The notes below the pieces were generated by a model, which was not told where the DNA came from, searched no databases, and was given only the letters and a program-made list of their open reading frames with translations. From Azotobacter paspali (lineage in GTDB: Bacteria; Pseudomonadota; Gammaproteobacteria; Pseudomonadales; Pseudomonadaceae), in assembly GCF_042434745.1 (NCBI RefSeq), contig NZ_JBHLSS010000095.1: 24,774 nt of DNA. One strand, given 5' to 3'. Each line of letters opens with the position of its first letter. Position 1 is the first letter of the stretch. This document shows, one piece after another, positions 1 to 7,609 of the stretch. Made by a program: the position numbers and the translations under genes.

Positions 1-139
1 CACGACCTGCTTTGAGATCGTCACCGGCAAACTAGTGATACAGCCTGCTGCATGGCCGATGATCGTCATTTACGGTGTGCTTGCCATTGGGCTGCTCAAG
101 ACGCGGGGCAACCTTGCTCCGGTGCTGAGGGGATTTTGA
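1..139 (+). CDS. Probable holin, C-terminal fragment (5' end outside window)
   Basis: An open frame enters from the left edge (first full codon at base 2) and stops at 139, giving the last 45 residues. It contains one clear hydrophobic segment (AAWPMIVIYGVLAIGLL) followed by a short basic tail (KTRGNLAPVLRGF). A membrane-spanning C-terminus ending just upstream of a lambda-like cos and terminase region fits a phage holin or other small lysis membrane protein, which permeabilises the inner membrane at the end of infection. The stop codon overlaps the next ATG (TGATG), suggesting translational coupling. Most of the protein is missing, so the number of membrane segments and the family cannot be told; a different small membrane protein is possible. 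Confidence 0.5.
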   Translation, partial: TTCFEIVTGKLVIQPAAWPMIVIYGVLAIGLLKTRGNLAPVLRGF

Positions 140-441
140 TGGCCTGCGCTGCCTGCAAGCGCAGGCTGGAACAGCTCTGGAGGCAGGCAAAAGCGCTGCG
201 GGGGATGCTCAATGGTAGTGAAGATCGACGCGCGGCCCGAGCTGAAGGAATTGTCCAGGGCGTTTTCCGAGCTGGGGAGCAAACAGCTCCCGTTCGCCAT
301 GGCGCTGGCGGCCACTCGCATCGCTCAGCGCATCAAGAAGGGCGAACTGAGCGTCATGCGCAGGCTGCTCGACAACCCGATCCAGCAGACCCTGAACAGC
401 CTCTACATGAAGGCGGCGACCAAGCAGAACCTGCAGGCTAA
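139..441 (+). CDS. Small CxxC-motif protein, lysis region (uncertain, overlaps next gene)
   Basis: The ATG overlaps the holin stop (TGATG). The first 25 or so residues look like a real small phage protein: MACAACKRR, with a CxxC pair, followed by a basic and aromatic helix (LEQLWRQAKALRGML). From about base 212 the frame overlaps the much better supported gpZ-like gene and reads like a shadow frame (many R, H, G, Q). Either the genuine protein is short and its stop has been lost, leaving it to read on to 441, or the whole ORF is spurious. I do not recognise a family and assign no function. It is listed because the start is well placed and nothing else covers 140-211. Confidence 0.3.
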   Translation: MACAACKRRLEQLWRQAKALRGMLNGSEDRRAARAEGIVQGVFRAGEQTAPVRHGAGGHSHRSAHQEGRTERHAQAARQPDPADPEQPLHEGGDQAEPAG

Positions 442-958
442 CGTCTGGTTCAAGGACCAGTGGTCCTCGGGGATTCCCGCCGACCGGTACCTGCAGCCTG
501 TCGTGCAGGGCGGCACACGCCGGCATAAGCGATTCGAACGCGCCCTGATCGCCAGGGGCATCATGCGATCCAGCCAATATGCCACGCCCACGCCGGCCCT
601 GCTCGACAGCCATGGCAACGTGAAGGGCAGCACGATCATGAAGATCCTGTCCGGCCTGGGGGCGGCCGAGACCGTCAGCGGCTACCAGGCCAACGCGACC
701 AGCAGCAGGCGCAGCCGCAAGAAGGGCAACGCCCATCGCTTCTTCGCTGCGGAGATCGAGGGAACCATGGGTGTGTGGGAGCGGCGCAGCACGGCATGGG
801 GTGATGCCATGCGCCCGGTGTTCGTCTTCGTTGATCGGTCGCCTCGCTATCGAGTGCGGTTCCCGTTCTTCCAGGTGGCCGAGAACATGGTGAAGGCGAA
901 CTACGCGGCCGAATTCCGGAGCGCCCTCGACTACGCCATCGCAACAACCAGCCGCTGA
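212..958 (+). CDS. Phage structural protein, minor tail gpZ-like (tentative)
   Basis: A 248-residue soluble protein lying between the lysis genes and the terminase genes. Its start at 212 follows a G-rich Shine-Dalgarno stretch (about 199-204). The sequence has the character of gpZ/HK97-gp10-type neck or minor tail proteins: an N-terminal helical part (ARPELKELSRAFSELG), a basic patch near the middle (SRRSRKKGNAHRFF), then GVWERR and a C-terminal block (MRPVFVFVDRSPRYRVRFPF) resembling the closing strands of such proteins. There are no membrane segments. Proteins of this type help complete tails or join them to heads. The location just left of the candidate cos is unusual for a neck protein, because it would sit at the right end of the packaged genome. 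Family assignment is by general resemblance only. Confidence 0.45.
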   Translation: MVVKIDARPELKELSRAFSELGSKQLPFAMALAATRIAQRIKKGELSVMRRLLDNPIQQTLNSLYMKAATKQNLQANVWFKDQWSSGIPADRYLQPVVQGGTRRHKRFERALIARGIMRSSQYATPTPALLDSHGNVKGSTIMKILSGLGAAETVSGYQANATSSRRSRKKGNAHRFFAAEIEGTMGVWERRSTAWGDAMRPVFVFVDRSPRYRVRFPFFQVAENMVKANYAAEFRSALDYAIATTSR

Positions 959-959
959 C

Positions 960-1043
960 CCCCCCGTCTTGGGTCCTTCCGGGGCCCCCGGCGGCTGCGG
1001 GTAATTCGCGCCCCGCTCGCGAAATATGTATGACCAAATTTCG
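960..1043. other. Candidate cos site (cosQ-like, cosN-like and AT-rich cosB-like parts)
   Basis: Between the gpZ-like gene and the small terminase is a non-coding stretch organised like lambda cos. CTTGGGTCCTTCCGG (968-982) closely matches the lambda cosQ region as I remember it (CTTGGGTCCTTTCCGG). GCGGG (997-1001) and CCCGC (1012-1016) form an inverted repeat centred at 1006.5. In lambda the centre of the 12-base cohesive end lies about 36 bases from the first base of GGGTCC; here that predicts about 1007. An AT-rich segment with a CGAAAT/ATTTCG inverted repeat (1020-1025, 1038-1043) follows, where lambda has its IHF/terminase-binding region. The predicted 5' overhang is about 1001-1012. The lambda comparison is from memory and the nick positions are inferred. 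Confidence 0.65.
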
Positions 1044-1064
1044 GAGGTTGGTTGTTGTTTTGTC

Positions 1065-1610
1065 ATGGCCGAAAAAGAAACAACCAAGCAGCGCGGATGG
1101 TTAAATAAATCCGAGATGGCGGCGAGCCTCGGGATTTCGCCTCAAGCCTTTGAGAAATGGGGCGTTCAGCCGGTTACTAGGATCGGCCGCGAGGCGTTCT
1201 ATCGAGTGCAGGACGTCGTTCAGAACCGCATCGATCACGCCGCCCGGAAACAACAACCTGACGGAGTGGACGCAGAAGGTATTGATCCGCTGGCAGAGCT
1301 CAAGCTGACGCAGGAGAAGTTGAGGCTGACCCGGGCTCAGGCCTATGCCCAGGAGCAGAAGAACCAGGTCAATGATCGGCAACTGGTGCCGGTGCCGTTC
1401 GCGACCTTTGCGCTGGCCAGAATTTCCGCCCAGATCGGCTCGAAACTCGAAACCGTCTGCAAGACCGTGAGCCGCCGGCATCCCGATATCGATCCGCGCG
1501 TACTGGAGAGCTTCGAACGGGAGATCGCCTTGGCACGCAATGTCACCGCGCAGTTCGGCGACGATCTTCCGGAAATCCTCGATGAGTATCTTGCAACCCT
1601 GGATCAATGA
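1065..1610 (+). CDS. Terminase small subunit (Nu1-like)
   Basis: A 181-residue protein that would recognise cos and load the large terminase. Residues about 13-50 form a MerR-type winged helix-turn-helix (NKSEMAASLGISPQAFEKWG, then a GREAFYRVQDV wing), as in lambda Nu1 and related packaging proteins. The middle (about 77-101) is a predicted coiled coil (LAELKLTQEKLRLTRAQAYA), the usual oligomerisation region, and an acidic C-terminus (DDLPEILDEYL) would contact the large subunit. Start 1065 is preferred because homologous proteins begin shortly before the HTH. An in-frame ATG at 1026 exists but lies inside the cos-like region. The best Shine-Dalgarno (CGGAGG, 1042-1047) is rather far from 1065, so the start is not settled. 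It overlaps the large-subunit gene by 29 bases. Confidence 0.85.
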   Translation: MAEKETTKQRGWLNKSEMAASLGISPQAFEKWGVQPVTRIGREAFYRVQDVVQNRIDHAARKQQPDGVDAEGIDPLAELKLTQEKLRLTRAQAYAQEQKNQVNDRQLVPVPFATFALARISAQIGSKLETVCKTVSRRHPDIDPRVLESFEREIALARNVTAQFGDDLPEILDEYLATLDQ

Positions 1611-3513
1611 CCTGCGGGCAGCGGTAAAACTGGGATTGCAGGGGTTGTACAAAGAGCCGCCGATGACGGCGGTGGAGTGGGCCGACAAGCACTTCTACAT
1701 GTCGGCCGAGTCCTCTTACAACGAGGGCAAGTGGACTACCGACCCCTTTCAGGTCGCAATCCTCAACGCGATGGGGAATGACCTGATCGCGGTGGTCAAT
1801 TTCGTGAAGTCGGCGCGTATCGGCTACACAAAGCTGCTGATGGCGAACATCGGCTACAAGATCCAGCACAAGCGCCGCAACGTGATGATGTGGAGTCCGA
1901 CCGACCCGGACGCTGCAGACATCAGCAAGAGCCACGTCAACGGTCTGATCCGCGACGTGCCAGTGATTATGGAGCTTGCACCATGGTTCGGTCGCAAGCA
2001 CAGCGACAACACGCTGGACCAGAAGGTCTTCTCGAACCGCCGAAACCTGTGGATTCGTGGCGGCAAGGCCTCCCGCAACTACCGGGAGAAGTCGGCCGAC
2101 GAGGTGATTTACGACGAGCTCTCAAACTTCGATCCCGACGTCGAGGGGGAGGGCGACCCGGTAACCCTGGGTGACAAGCGTCTGGACGGGGCGGTCTACC
2201 CGAAGTCCATCAGGGGCTCGACGCCGAAGAAGGCCGAGAACTGCCAGATCACCAAGGCCGCCAGCGAGTCGCCGTACAAGCTGCGCTTCCACGTCGCATG
2301 TCCGCATTGCAACAAGGAACAGACCCTGAAATGGGGCGGCAAGGATTGCGAGTTCGGGCTGAAGTGGGAAAAGAACGCGCTCGGCGAGGCGGAAAAGGCC
2401 TGGTATGTGTGCGAGCACTGCGCCGCCATCTTCTTTCACCAGGCCATGGTCGAGGCGTCCAAGAGTGGCCGTTGGATCTGCGAAGAGACCGGTATCTGGA
2501 CACGCGACGCTATGGACTGGTTCGGGTCGGACGACGAGCCGATCAGAACGCCGCGCTCGATCACCTTCTACTGCTGGGCCATCTACAGCACTTGGACTAC
2601 CTGGCTGAAGCTGGTCGACGAGTGGCTGAAGGTGAAAGGCGACCGCGAAAAACTGATCACCTTCATCAACACCACCCGCGGCGAGGTGTGGGAAGGCGAT
2701 CAGGGCGAGAAGGTCGAGTGGGAAGCGCTCTACGGCCGTCGCGAGGTCTACCCGCAGGTACCCGAGCGCGCCTTGGTGCTGGTCGGTGGCATAGACACGC
2801 AGGACGACCGCTACGAAGGCCGTGTCTGGGCGTTCGGCCAGGGTGAAGAGAGCTGGCTAGTGGACCGCTGGATTCTGCACGGCGACCCGTCTAGCGAAGA
2901 GCTACGCCGCAAGGTCGGACTCAAGCTCCACCAGCAATACACACGGGCCGATAGCCTGCTGATGAAGGTCGAGCGCTGGTGCTGGGACTCCGGCGGCCAC
3001 TACACCGATGAGGTCTACACCGAGAGTCGCAAGCACGGCGTGACCTGGGTTGTACCGGTCAGGGGCGCGAATCAGTACGGCAAGCCCATCGCCAATTTCC
3101 CTCGGCAGCGGGCCAAAGGCAGCAAGGTCTACCTGACCGAAGTCGGTACCGACAACGCCAAGGAATTGATCTACAGCCGTCTGCGTATACAGACGCAACC
3201 TGGCATCCCGGTGCCGGGCTGTGTGCACCTACCGGCCAATGACGATCTCTGCGACGAAACCGAACTTCGGCAACTCACTGCCGAACGCAAGCTGATGAAG
3301 GTCGAGAAAGGTCAGCGTGTCTACCGCTGGGACGCCGGCGGCCGGCGCAACGAGGCGCTTGACTGCTTCGTCTACGCCATTGCCGCGCTACGGATCAGCC
3401 AGCAGCGCTTCGGCCTTGACCTCGACGCCCTGGCCGCCGAGCTGCCCAGCGAAACAACGACAACCGACGAACGCCCGCGCCGGCGCTCGTCATATTGGGA
3501 GAAACGCACCTGA
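1582..3513 (+). CDS. Terminase large subunit (GpA family)
   Basis: A 643-residue DNA-packaging ATPase and nuclease that cuts concatemers at cos and pumps DNA into the prohead. The N-terminal motor holds the variant Walker A KSARIGYTK (76-84; lambda gpA has KSARVGYSK at the same position) and a Walker B-like VIYDE (175-179). A zinc-finger-like insert has CPHC (240-243) and CEHC (277-280). The C-terminal nuclease carries GGIDTQDDR (402-410), in which D405 corresponds to the essential lambda D401. Start 1582 (MSILQPW) follows GGAAA at about 1571; an in-frame ATG at 1540 would add 14 residues and is less likely. The gene ends TGATG into gpW. Length is typical for the family (lambda 641). Confidence 0.97.
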   Translation: MSILQPWINDLRAAVKLGLQGLYKEPPMTAVEWADKHFYMSAESSYNEGKWTTDPFQVAILNAMGNDLIAVVNFVKSARIGYTKLLMANIGYKIQHKRRNVMMWSPTDPDAADISKSHVNGLIRDVPVIMELAPWFGRKHSDNTLDQKVFSNRRNLWIRGGKASRNYREKSADEVIYDELSNFDPDVEGEGDPVTLGDKRLDGAVYPKSIRGSTPKKAENCQITKAASESPYKLRFHVACPHCNKEQTLKWGGKDCEFGLKWEKNALGEAEKAWYVCEHCAAIFFHQAMVEASKSGRWICEETGIWTRDAMDWFGSDDEPIRTPRSITFYCWAIYSTWTTWLKLVDEWLKVKGDREKLITFINTTRGEVWEGDQGEKVEWEALYGRREVYPQVPERALVLVGGIDTQDDRYEGRVWAFGQGEESWLVDRWILHGDPSSEELRRKVGLKLHQQYTRADSLLMKVERWCWDSGGHYTDEVYTESRKHGVTWVVPVRGANQYGKPIANFPRQRAKGSKVYLTEVGTDNAKELIYSRLRIQTQPGIPVPGCVHLPANDDLCDETELRQLTAERKLMKVEKGQRVYRWDAGGRRNEALDCFVYAIAALRISQQRFGLDLDALAAELPSETTTTDERPRRRSSYWEKRT

Positions 3514-3716
3514 TGGCCTACACCTTGGAGCAGTACAACGCCCTGCAGGCCGCTATCGCCGAGGGCGCGCTCACCGTCCGTTACCAGGATAAGAGCGTCC
3601 AGTATCGGTCGCTCGACGAGATGATGCGCATCCTCAAGCTGATGGCCACCGAACTAGGCCTGAACGCCAGCAATGCCGGCGGCCGCCGCTACGCCAGCTT
3701 CAGTAAAGGCTACTGA
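3513..3716 (+). CDS. gpW-like head-tail connector
   Basis: A 67-residue protein beginning MAYTLEQYNALQAAIAEG, the hallmark of the gpW family. It has an N-terminal helix, a short beta hairpin (LTVRYQDKSVQYRS) and a second helix (LDEMMRILKLMATELG), matching the known alpha+beta fold, then a basic tail (GGRRYASFSKGY). In lambda, gpW binds under the portal after packaging and prepares the head for the joiner gpFII. The ATG overlaps the terminase stop, and the portal gene starts 3 bases after its stop, the same order as lambda A-W-B. Length matches lambda gpW (68). Confidence 0.92.
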   Translation: MAYTLEQYNALQAAIAEGALTVRYQDKSVQYRSLDEMMRILKLMATELGLNASNAGGRRYASFSKGY

Positions 3717-3718
3717 CC

Positions 3719-5230
3719 ATGGGGATCTACGACACGCTGTTCCCCAAGCGGGCGGCGCGGCGCGCCGAGCTGAATCTGCAGCGCCGCAAGGCCGAGTTGA
3801 GGCTGGAGCTGCTCGAGCGTGGCTTTGACGGTGCTGCGCTGGGCCGGCGCAACGACGGGTGGCGCAGCACGGGCGCAGACGCCAACGCCGAGAACGCCCC
3901 GGCGCTGGCCCGGCTGCGCAACCGCGCCCGCGACCAGCGTCGCAACAACCCCTACGCCGAGCGGGCCGTCACCGGCATTGCCGACAATGTGGTCGGCGCT
4001 GGGATCGTGCCGCGCCCGCTGGCCAGGTCGAGCCGCAGCAACAAGCGCCTCGGCGAACTGTGGAGCGCATGGGCTGCGTCACTGGCCTGCGATACCGACG
4101 GCCTGGAGAACTTCTACGGCCTGCAGCACAAGATCATGGAAACCGTGGTCGAGGCGGGCGAATGCCTGGTGCGCCGCCGCCGCCGTTACTCCTCGGACGG
4201 CCTGCCGGTTCCCGTACAGCTGCAGGTGCTGGAGCCGGATTTCCTCGACGAACGCAAGGACGGCGACATCGCTGGCACCCAGAACCGCATCATCCAGGGC
4301 GTCGAGTTCGATGCACTGGGTCGCCGGGTGGCCTACTGGCTTCATGACCAGCACCCGGGCGCGAACAACACCTGGCGCACGCTGGACTCCAAGCGCGTGC
4401 CGGCCGAGGACGTCATTCACGTCTTCCTGCCGAAGCGCCCCGGGCAGGCGCGCGGTTACAGCTGGCTGGCCCCAGTGCTGCAGCGCTTGCGCAACTTCGA
4501 CGAGATGGAAGACGCAGTGATCGAGCAGGCCAAGATAGCCGCCTGCTTCGCCGCCTTTGTCTCCAAGGACGAAGCAACCGGCTCATCGCGCTCCACGCCA
4601 CCGCTGATCGAGCGCATGGAACCAGGCATCGTGCAGGAGCTGGGCATCGGCGAGGAGATCAGCTTTGGCACCCCACCAACCTTCAATGGCTACCAGGCCT
4701 ATTCCTGGCAGGCCCTGCACGCCGTCGCTGTCGGCCTCGGTGTCCCCTACGAGCTGCTGACGGGCGACCTCAAGGGGGTCAATTTCTCCAGCGGTCGCAT
4801 GGGCTGGTTGCACTTCGCCCGTCGGGTGGACGTGTGGCAGTGGCGCATGCTGATCCCGCAGCTGTGCGACCGCACCTGGCAGTGGTTCATGGAGGCGCAG
4901 GCGATGCTGCCAGGCGCAGTCCTTGAGGATGTGCGCGCCGACTGGGTACCGCCGCGCCGCGACATGGTGGACCCGAAAGCCGAGACCGAAAACGTCAAGG
5001 AACGCATCCGCAACGGCCTGACCAGTTGGTCGGATGCCCTGCGCGAGCTGGGCGTGACCGATCCGATCCGTCACGCCGAGCAGATCGCCGAAGCGAACAG
5101 GCTGCTCGACGAGAAAGGTTTGATCCTCGACTGCGACCCGCGCAAGGCCGCGGCGCCCGGGTCGGCCGCGCCGGCCCAACCCACCAATGAGAGCGAGAAC
5201 AATGCCGGAAGCGACGATCAAGACGCTTGA
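3719..5230 (+). CDS. Portal protein (lambda gpB family)
   Basis: A 503-residue portal subunit; twelve copies form the ring through which DNA enters and leaves the head. The N-terminus is very basic and helical (residues 1-50). It is followed by the family block NNPYAERAVTGIADNVVGAG (76-95), comparable to the RNN-YA...IVGSG region of lambda gpB. Further on are QVLEPDFLDER, the internal loop region GQARGYSWLAPVL, and VPYELLTGDLKGVNFSSGR, a strong signature of lambda-type portals. The C-terminus is low-complexity and rich in A, P, N and D, and this family is often processed or disordered there. It overlaps the protease/capsid gene by 29 bases. Confidence 0.95.
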   Translation: MGIYDTLFPKRAARRAELNLQRRKAELRLELLERGFDGAALGRRNDGWRSTGADANAENAPALARLRNRARDQRRNNPYAERAVTGIADNVVGAGIVPRPLARSSRSNKRLGELWSAWAASLACDTDGLENFYGLQHKIMETVVEAGECLVRRRRRYSSDGLPVPVQLQVLEPDFLDERKDGDIAGTQNRIIQGVEFDALGRRVAYWLHDQHPGANNTWRTLDSKRVPAEDVIHVFLPKRPGQARGYSWLAPVLQRLRNFDEMEDAVIEQAKIAACFAAFVSKDEATGSSRSTPPLIERMEPGIVQELGIGEEISFGTPPTFNGYQAYSWQALHAVAVGLGVPYELLTGDLKGVNFSSGRMGWLHFARRVDVWQWRMLIPQLCDRTWQWFMEAQAMLPGAVLEDVRADWVPPRRDMVDPKAETENVKERIRNGLTSWSDALRELGVTDPIRHAEQIAEANRLLDEKGLILDCDPRKAAAPGSAAPAQPTNESENNAGSDDQDA

Positions 5231-7205
5231 GACGCCGATGCTCAGCCTGCGCGCCGCCGTGCGCCCCGGCTCGGTGGACATCGAGCAACGCACCGCCGAA
5301 CTCACCTGGACCACCGGCGCCCGGGGCCGCCGCTGGTCCTGGGACGTCGGCAGCTACATGGAGGAGCTGGACGTCAGCGAAGGCGCCGTCCGACTGGAGC
5401 GCTTGAACAACGGCGCGCCGCTACTGAACGCGCACAGTTCCTGGGAGCTGCGCGACGTGATCGGCGTGGTCGAGCGCGCCTGGATCGAGAACGGCGAAGG
5501 CCGCGCCCTGGTCCGCTTCAGCCAGCGCGAGGACGCTGATCAGGTTTTCCGCGACGTCAAGGACGGCATCCTGCGCAACATCAGCGTCGGCTACGCCGTG
5601 CACCGCTACGACGTCGTCGATGAAGAGGACGACAAGCTGCCGACCTACCGGGCGACCGACTGGGAGCCCATGGAGCTCTCGATCGTGCCGATCGGCTTCG
5701 ACGACGGCGCCAAGATTCGCAGCGCCAAGACCCCGGCCGACTACCAGGGCCAGCGCTTCCAGACCCAATTCAAGATCCGTGCGGCTGAGCAGCCGGCCGA
5801 GCAACCGGCCGCCGTGGCCACTGAACCCCGAGAGGAAACCGATATGCCCGATGTGAACAGTGCGGCCGACGAACAGCGCCAGGCCGAAATCCGCCGCGAA
5901 GCGGCAGAGGCAGAGCGTAAGCGCTGCCTGACCATCAAGCAGATGGTGCGCAAAGTGAGCCTGGCCGATGAGATCGCCGAGGGCCTGATCGAGCGCGGCG
6001 TGTCGGTCGAGCAGGCCAGCGCAGAACTGATCGACAGGCTGGCCGAACGCCAGAATGCCGAGCAGGGCGTAATCCGCAACAGCCAAGGGACCACCACCAG
6101 CACCATCGACCTGGCCGTTGTAGGTGCCAAGCGCGCCGCCATGCAGAATGCCCTCCTGCACCGCTGCAACCCGGCGATCAAGCTGGAGGAGGCTGCCCGC
6201 GAATTTCGCGGCATGCGCCTGATCGACATGGCCCGCGAGGCCGTCGAGATGGTCGGCGGCAACGTCCGTGGCATGACCCCGCAGGAAGTGGCGCGCGCCG
6301 CGCTGGGCTGCGATCGCCAGGCATTTCGTGCCGCTGGCATGCACACCACCAGCGATTTCCCGCTGCTGCTCGGCGGCACCATCAATCGCACCCTGCGCGA
6401 CGCCTACGCACTGGCGCCGCAGACCTGGCGCCCGCTGGGCCGCCAGACCAGCGTGCCGGACTTCCGCGAGATCACCCGCGTAGCACTGGGCGACATCTCG
6501 GCGCTGGAGAAGGTCAGCGAGCACGGCGAGTACAAGTACGGCACCCTCGGCGAAGAGGGCGCCCCGCTCAAGGTCGCCAAGTTCGGCAAGATCATCGCCG
6601 TCACCTGGGAGTCCATCGTCAACGACGACCTCTCCGCGTTGACCCGCATCCCGCAGGCGCTGGGCGCCGCCGCCGCGCAGACCGAGTCCGACGTGGTTTG
6701 GAACCTGCTGCTGGGAAACCCGAACTTCGTGGATGGCACTGCGGTGTTCCATGTCGACCACGGCAACCTGGCCGCCAGCGGCGGAACCATCAACACCACC
6801 ACTCTGGCCGCCGCCCGGGCGGCCATGCGCAAGCAGAAATCCAAGGCCGGGCACTTCCTCAACCTCGGCCCCGAATTCCTGGTGGTTGGCCCGGAAAAGG
6901 AGCTGGAAGCCTTCCAGTTCACCTCCAGCAACTACGTCCCGGCCAAGAACGCCGACATCAACGACAGCCGCAACACCTCGCTGACAGTGATCGTCGACGC
7001 GCGCATTACCGGCAACCAGTGGTACTTGTACGCCGCGCCGGGCGTAGTGGACACCTTCGAATACGCATACCTGGAAGGCGAGCAGGGGGTGTTCACCGAA
7101 ACCCGCGAGGGCTTCGAGGTGGATGGCATGGAGATCAAGGCCCGCCTGGTGTTCGGCGCCGCCTGGATCGACTACCGCGGCGCCTACAGGAACGCCGGTG
7201 CTTAA
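5202..7205 (+). CDS. Fused prohead protease and major capsid protein
   Basis: A 667-residue fusion. Residues 1-170 are an HK97/U35-type prohead protease with candidate catalytic H78 (LLNAHS) and S128 (NISVGYAV), followed by WEPMELSIVPIGFD, the usual end of this fold. Residues about 170-290 are a charged, coiled-coil-prone linker (RQAEIRREAAEAERKRC) suited to a scaffold or delta domain. The C-terminal 300 residues are a Mu-gpT/HK97-fold major capsid protein (LGGTINRTLRDAYAL, FGKIIAVTWESIVNDD, VFHVDHGNLA, FGAAWIDYRGAYRNAGA). The protease would cut the scaffold away during head maturation. The start at 5202 has GAGAGCGAGA in front; ATG 5187 is possible. A second, strongly placed start lies inside the gene at 5844. 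Fusion of protease and capsid in one ORF is known in some phage families. Confidence 0.9.
   Translation: MPEATIKTLETPMLSLRAAVRPGSVDIEQRTAELTWTTGARGRRWSWDVGSYMEELDVSEGAVRLERLNNGAPLLNAHSSWELRDVIGVVERAWIENGEGRALVRFSQREDADQVFRDVKDGILRNISVGYAVHRYDVVDEEDDKLPTYRATDWEPMELSIVPIGFDDGAKIRSAKTPADYQGQRFQTQFKIRAAEQPAEQPAAVATEPREETDMPDVNSAADEQRQAEIRREAAEAERKRCLTIKQMVRKVSLADEIAEGLIERGVSVEQASAELIDRLAERQNAEQGVIRNSQGTTTSTIDLAVVGAKRAAMQNALLHRCNPAIKLEEAAREFRGMRLIDMAREAVEMVGGNVRGMTPQEVARAALGCDRQAFRAAGMHTTSDFPLLLGGTINRTLRDAYALAPQTWRPLGRQTSVPDFREITRVALGDISALEKVSEHGEYKYGTLGEEGAPLKVAKFGKIIAVTWESIVNDDLSALTRIPQALGAAAAQTESDVVWNLLLGNPNFVDGTAVFHVDHGNLAASGGTINTTTLAAARAAMRKQKSKAGHFLNLGPEFLVVGPEKELEAFQFTSSNYVPAKNADINDSRNTSLTVIVDARITGNQWYLYAAPGVVDTFEYAYLEGEQGVFTETREGFEVDGMEIKARLVFGAAWIDYRGAYRNAGA
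5831..5846 (+). promoter_or_regulatory. Internal ribosome binding site and in-frame ATG for capsid-only product
   Basis: AGAGGA (5831-5836) lies 7 bases before an in-frame ATG (5844-5846; Met215 of the fusion). This is a better Shine-Dalgarno than the one in front of the fusion start. Starting here gives a 453-residue protein (MPDVNSAADEQ...) made of the scaffold-like helix plus the whole capsid domain, without the protease. Nested expression of capsid or scaffold from a protease gene is known in lambda (C and Nu3). Use of this start is inferred from spacing only. Confidence 0.6.
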
Positions 7206-7211
7206 TCCGAT

Positions 7212-7229
7212 GGGCCGCCCCGGCGGCCC
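7212..7229 (+). terminator. GC-rich hairpin after capsid gene (attenuator or mRNA-stabilising)
   Basis: GGGCCGCC, loop CC, GGCGGCCC is a perfect 8-bp stem in the 47-base gap between the capsid and decoration genes. It is followed by TCATTCTTTCC, a weak U-run, so full termination is unlikely. A partial terminator or 3' stabiliser that raises capsid over downstream expression is the reasonable guess. Confidence 0.45.
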
Positions 7230-7252
7230 TCATTCTTTCCGAGGGCGAGATC

Positions 7253-7606
7253 ATGAAAAGCTACATCCAACCCGGCGACTGCATCACCGTGTCGGCGCCT
7301 GCCGGCGGCACTGTTTCTGGCGAGCTTTACAAGGTCGGCGCGTTCATCGGCGTGGCCGCGACCACCGAGGCCGCGGGCGATCCCGTCGAACTCAAGCTGT
7401 GCGGCGTGTTCGCGCTGAACAAGACCAGCGCGCAGGCTTGGGCGGTTGGCGACCCGGTCTACATGAACACCTCTACCCGCGTCCTGACCAACGCTTCCGC
7501 GGCTGGCCTGGTACTGGTCGGCGTGGCCACCGAGGTCGCGGCCAATCCGTCTGCTGTCGGCCGCGTGCGGCTCAACGGCGTGTCGGCTCCGGCCGCGGTG
7601 GCTTAA
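7253..7606 (+). CDS. Capsid decoration/cement protein (DUF2190-like)
   Basis: A 117-residue all-beta protein with the usual DUF2190 pattern: MKSYIQPGDCITVSAPAGG, LYKVGAFIGVAAT, VELKLCGVFALNKTSAQAW, GDPVYM and VGRVRLNG at the C-terminus. Proteins of this family sit directly after the capsid gene and have a fold like lambda gpD or phage L decoration proteins, stabilising the expanded head from outside. Start 7253 has GAGGGCGAG just upstream. It is separated from the capsid gene by a hairpin and followed after 3 bases by the joiner gene. The role is known for relatives and inferred here from sequence pattern and position. Confidence 0.85.
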   Translation: MKSYIQPGDCITVSAPAGGTVSGELYKVGAFIGVAATTEAAGDPVELKLCGVFALNKTSAQAWAVGDPVYMNTSTRVLTNASAAGLVLVGVATEVAANPSAVGRVRLNGVSAPAAVA

Positions 7607-7609
7607 GCC

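Noticed and set aside
5421..6854. Long minus-strand open frame (477 codons) opposite the protease-capsid gene
   Set aside because: Its composition (A, G, H, Q, V-rich, no recognisable motif) is that of an antisense shadow of a GC-rich gene, and the + strand gene is certain.
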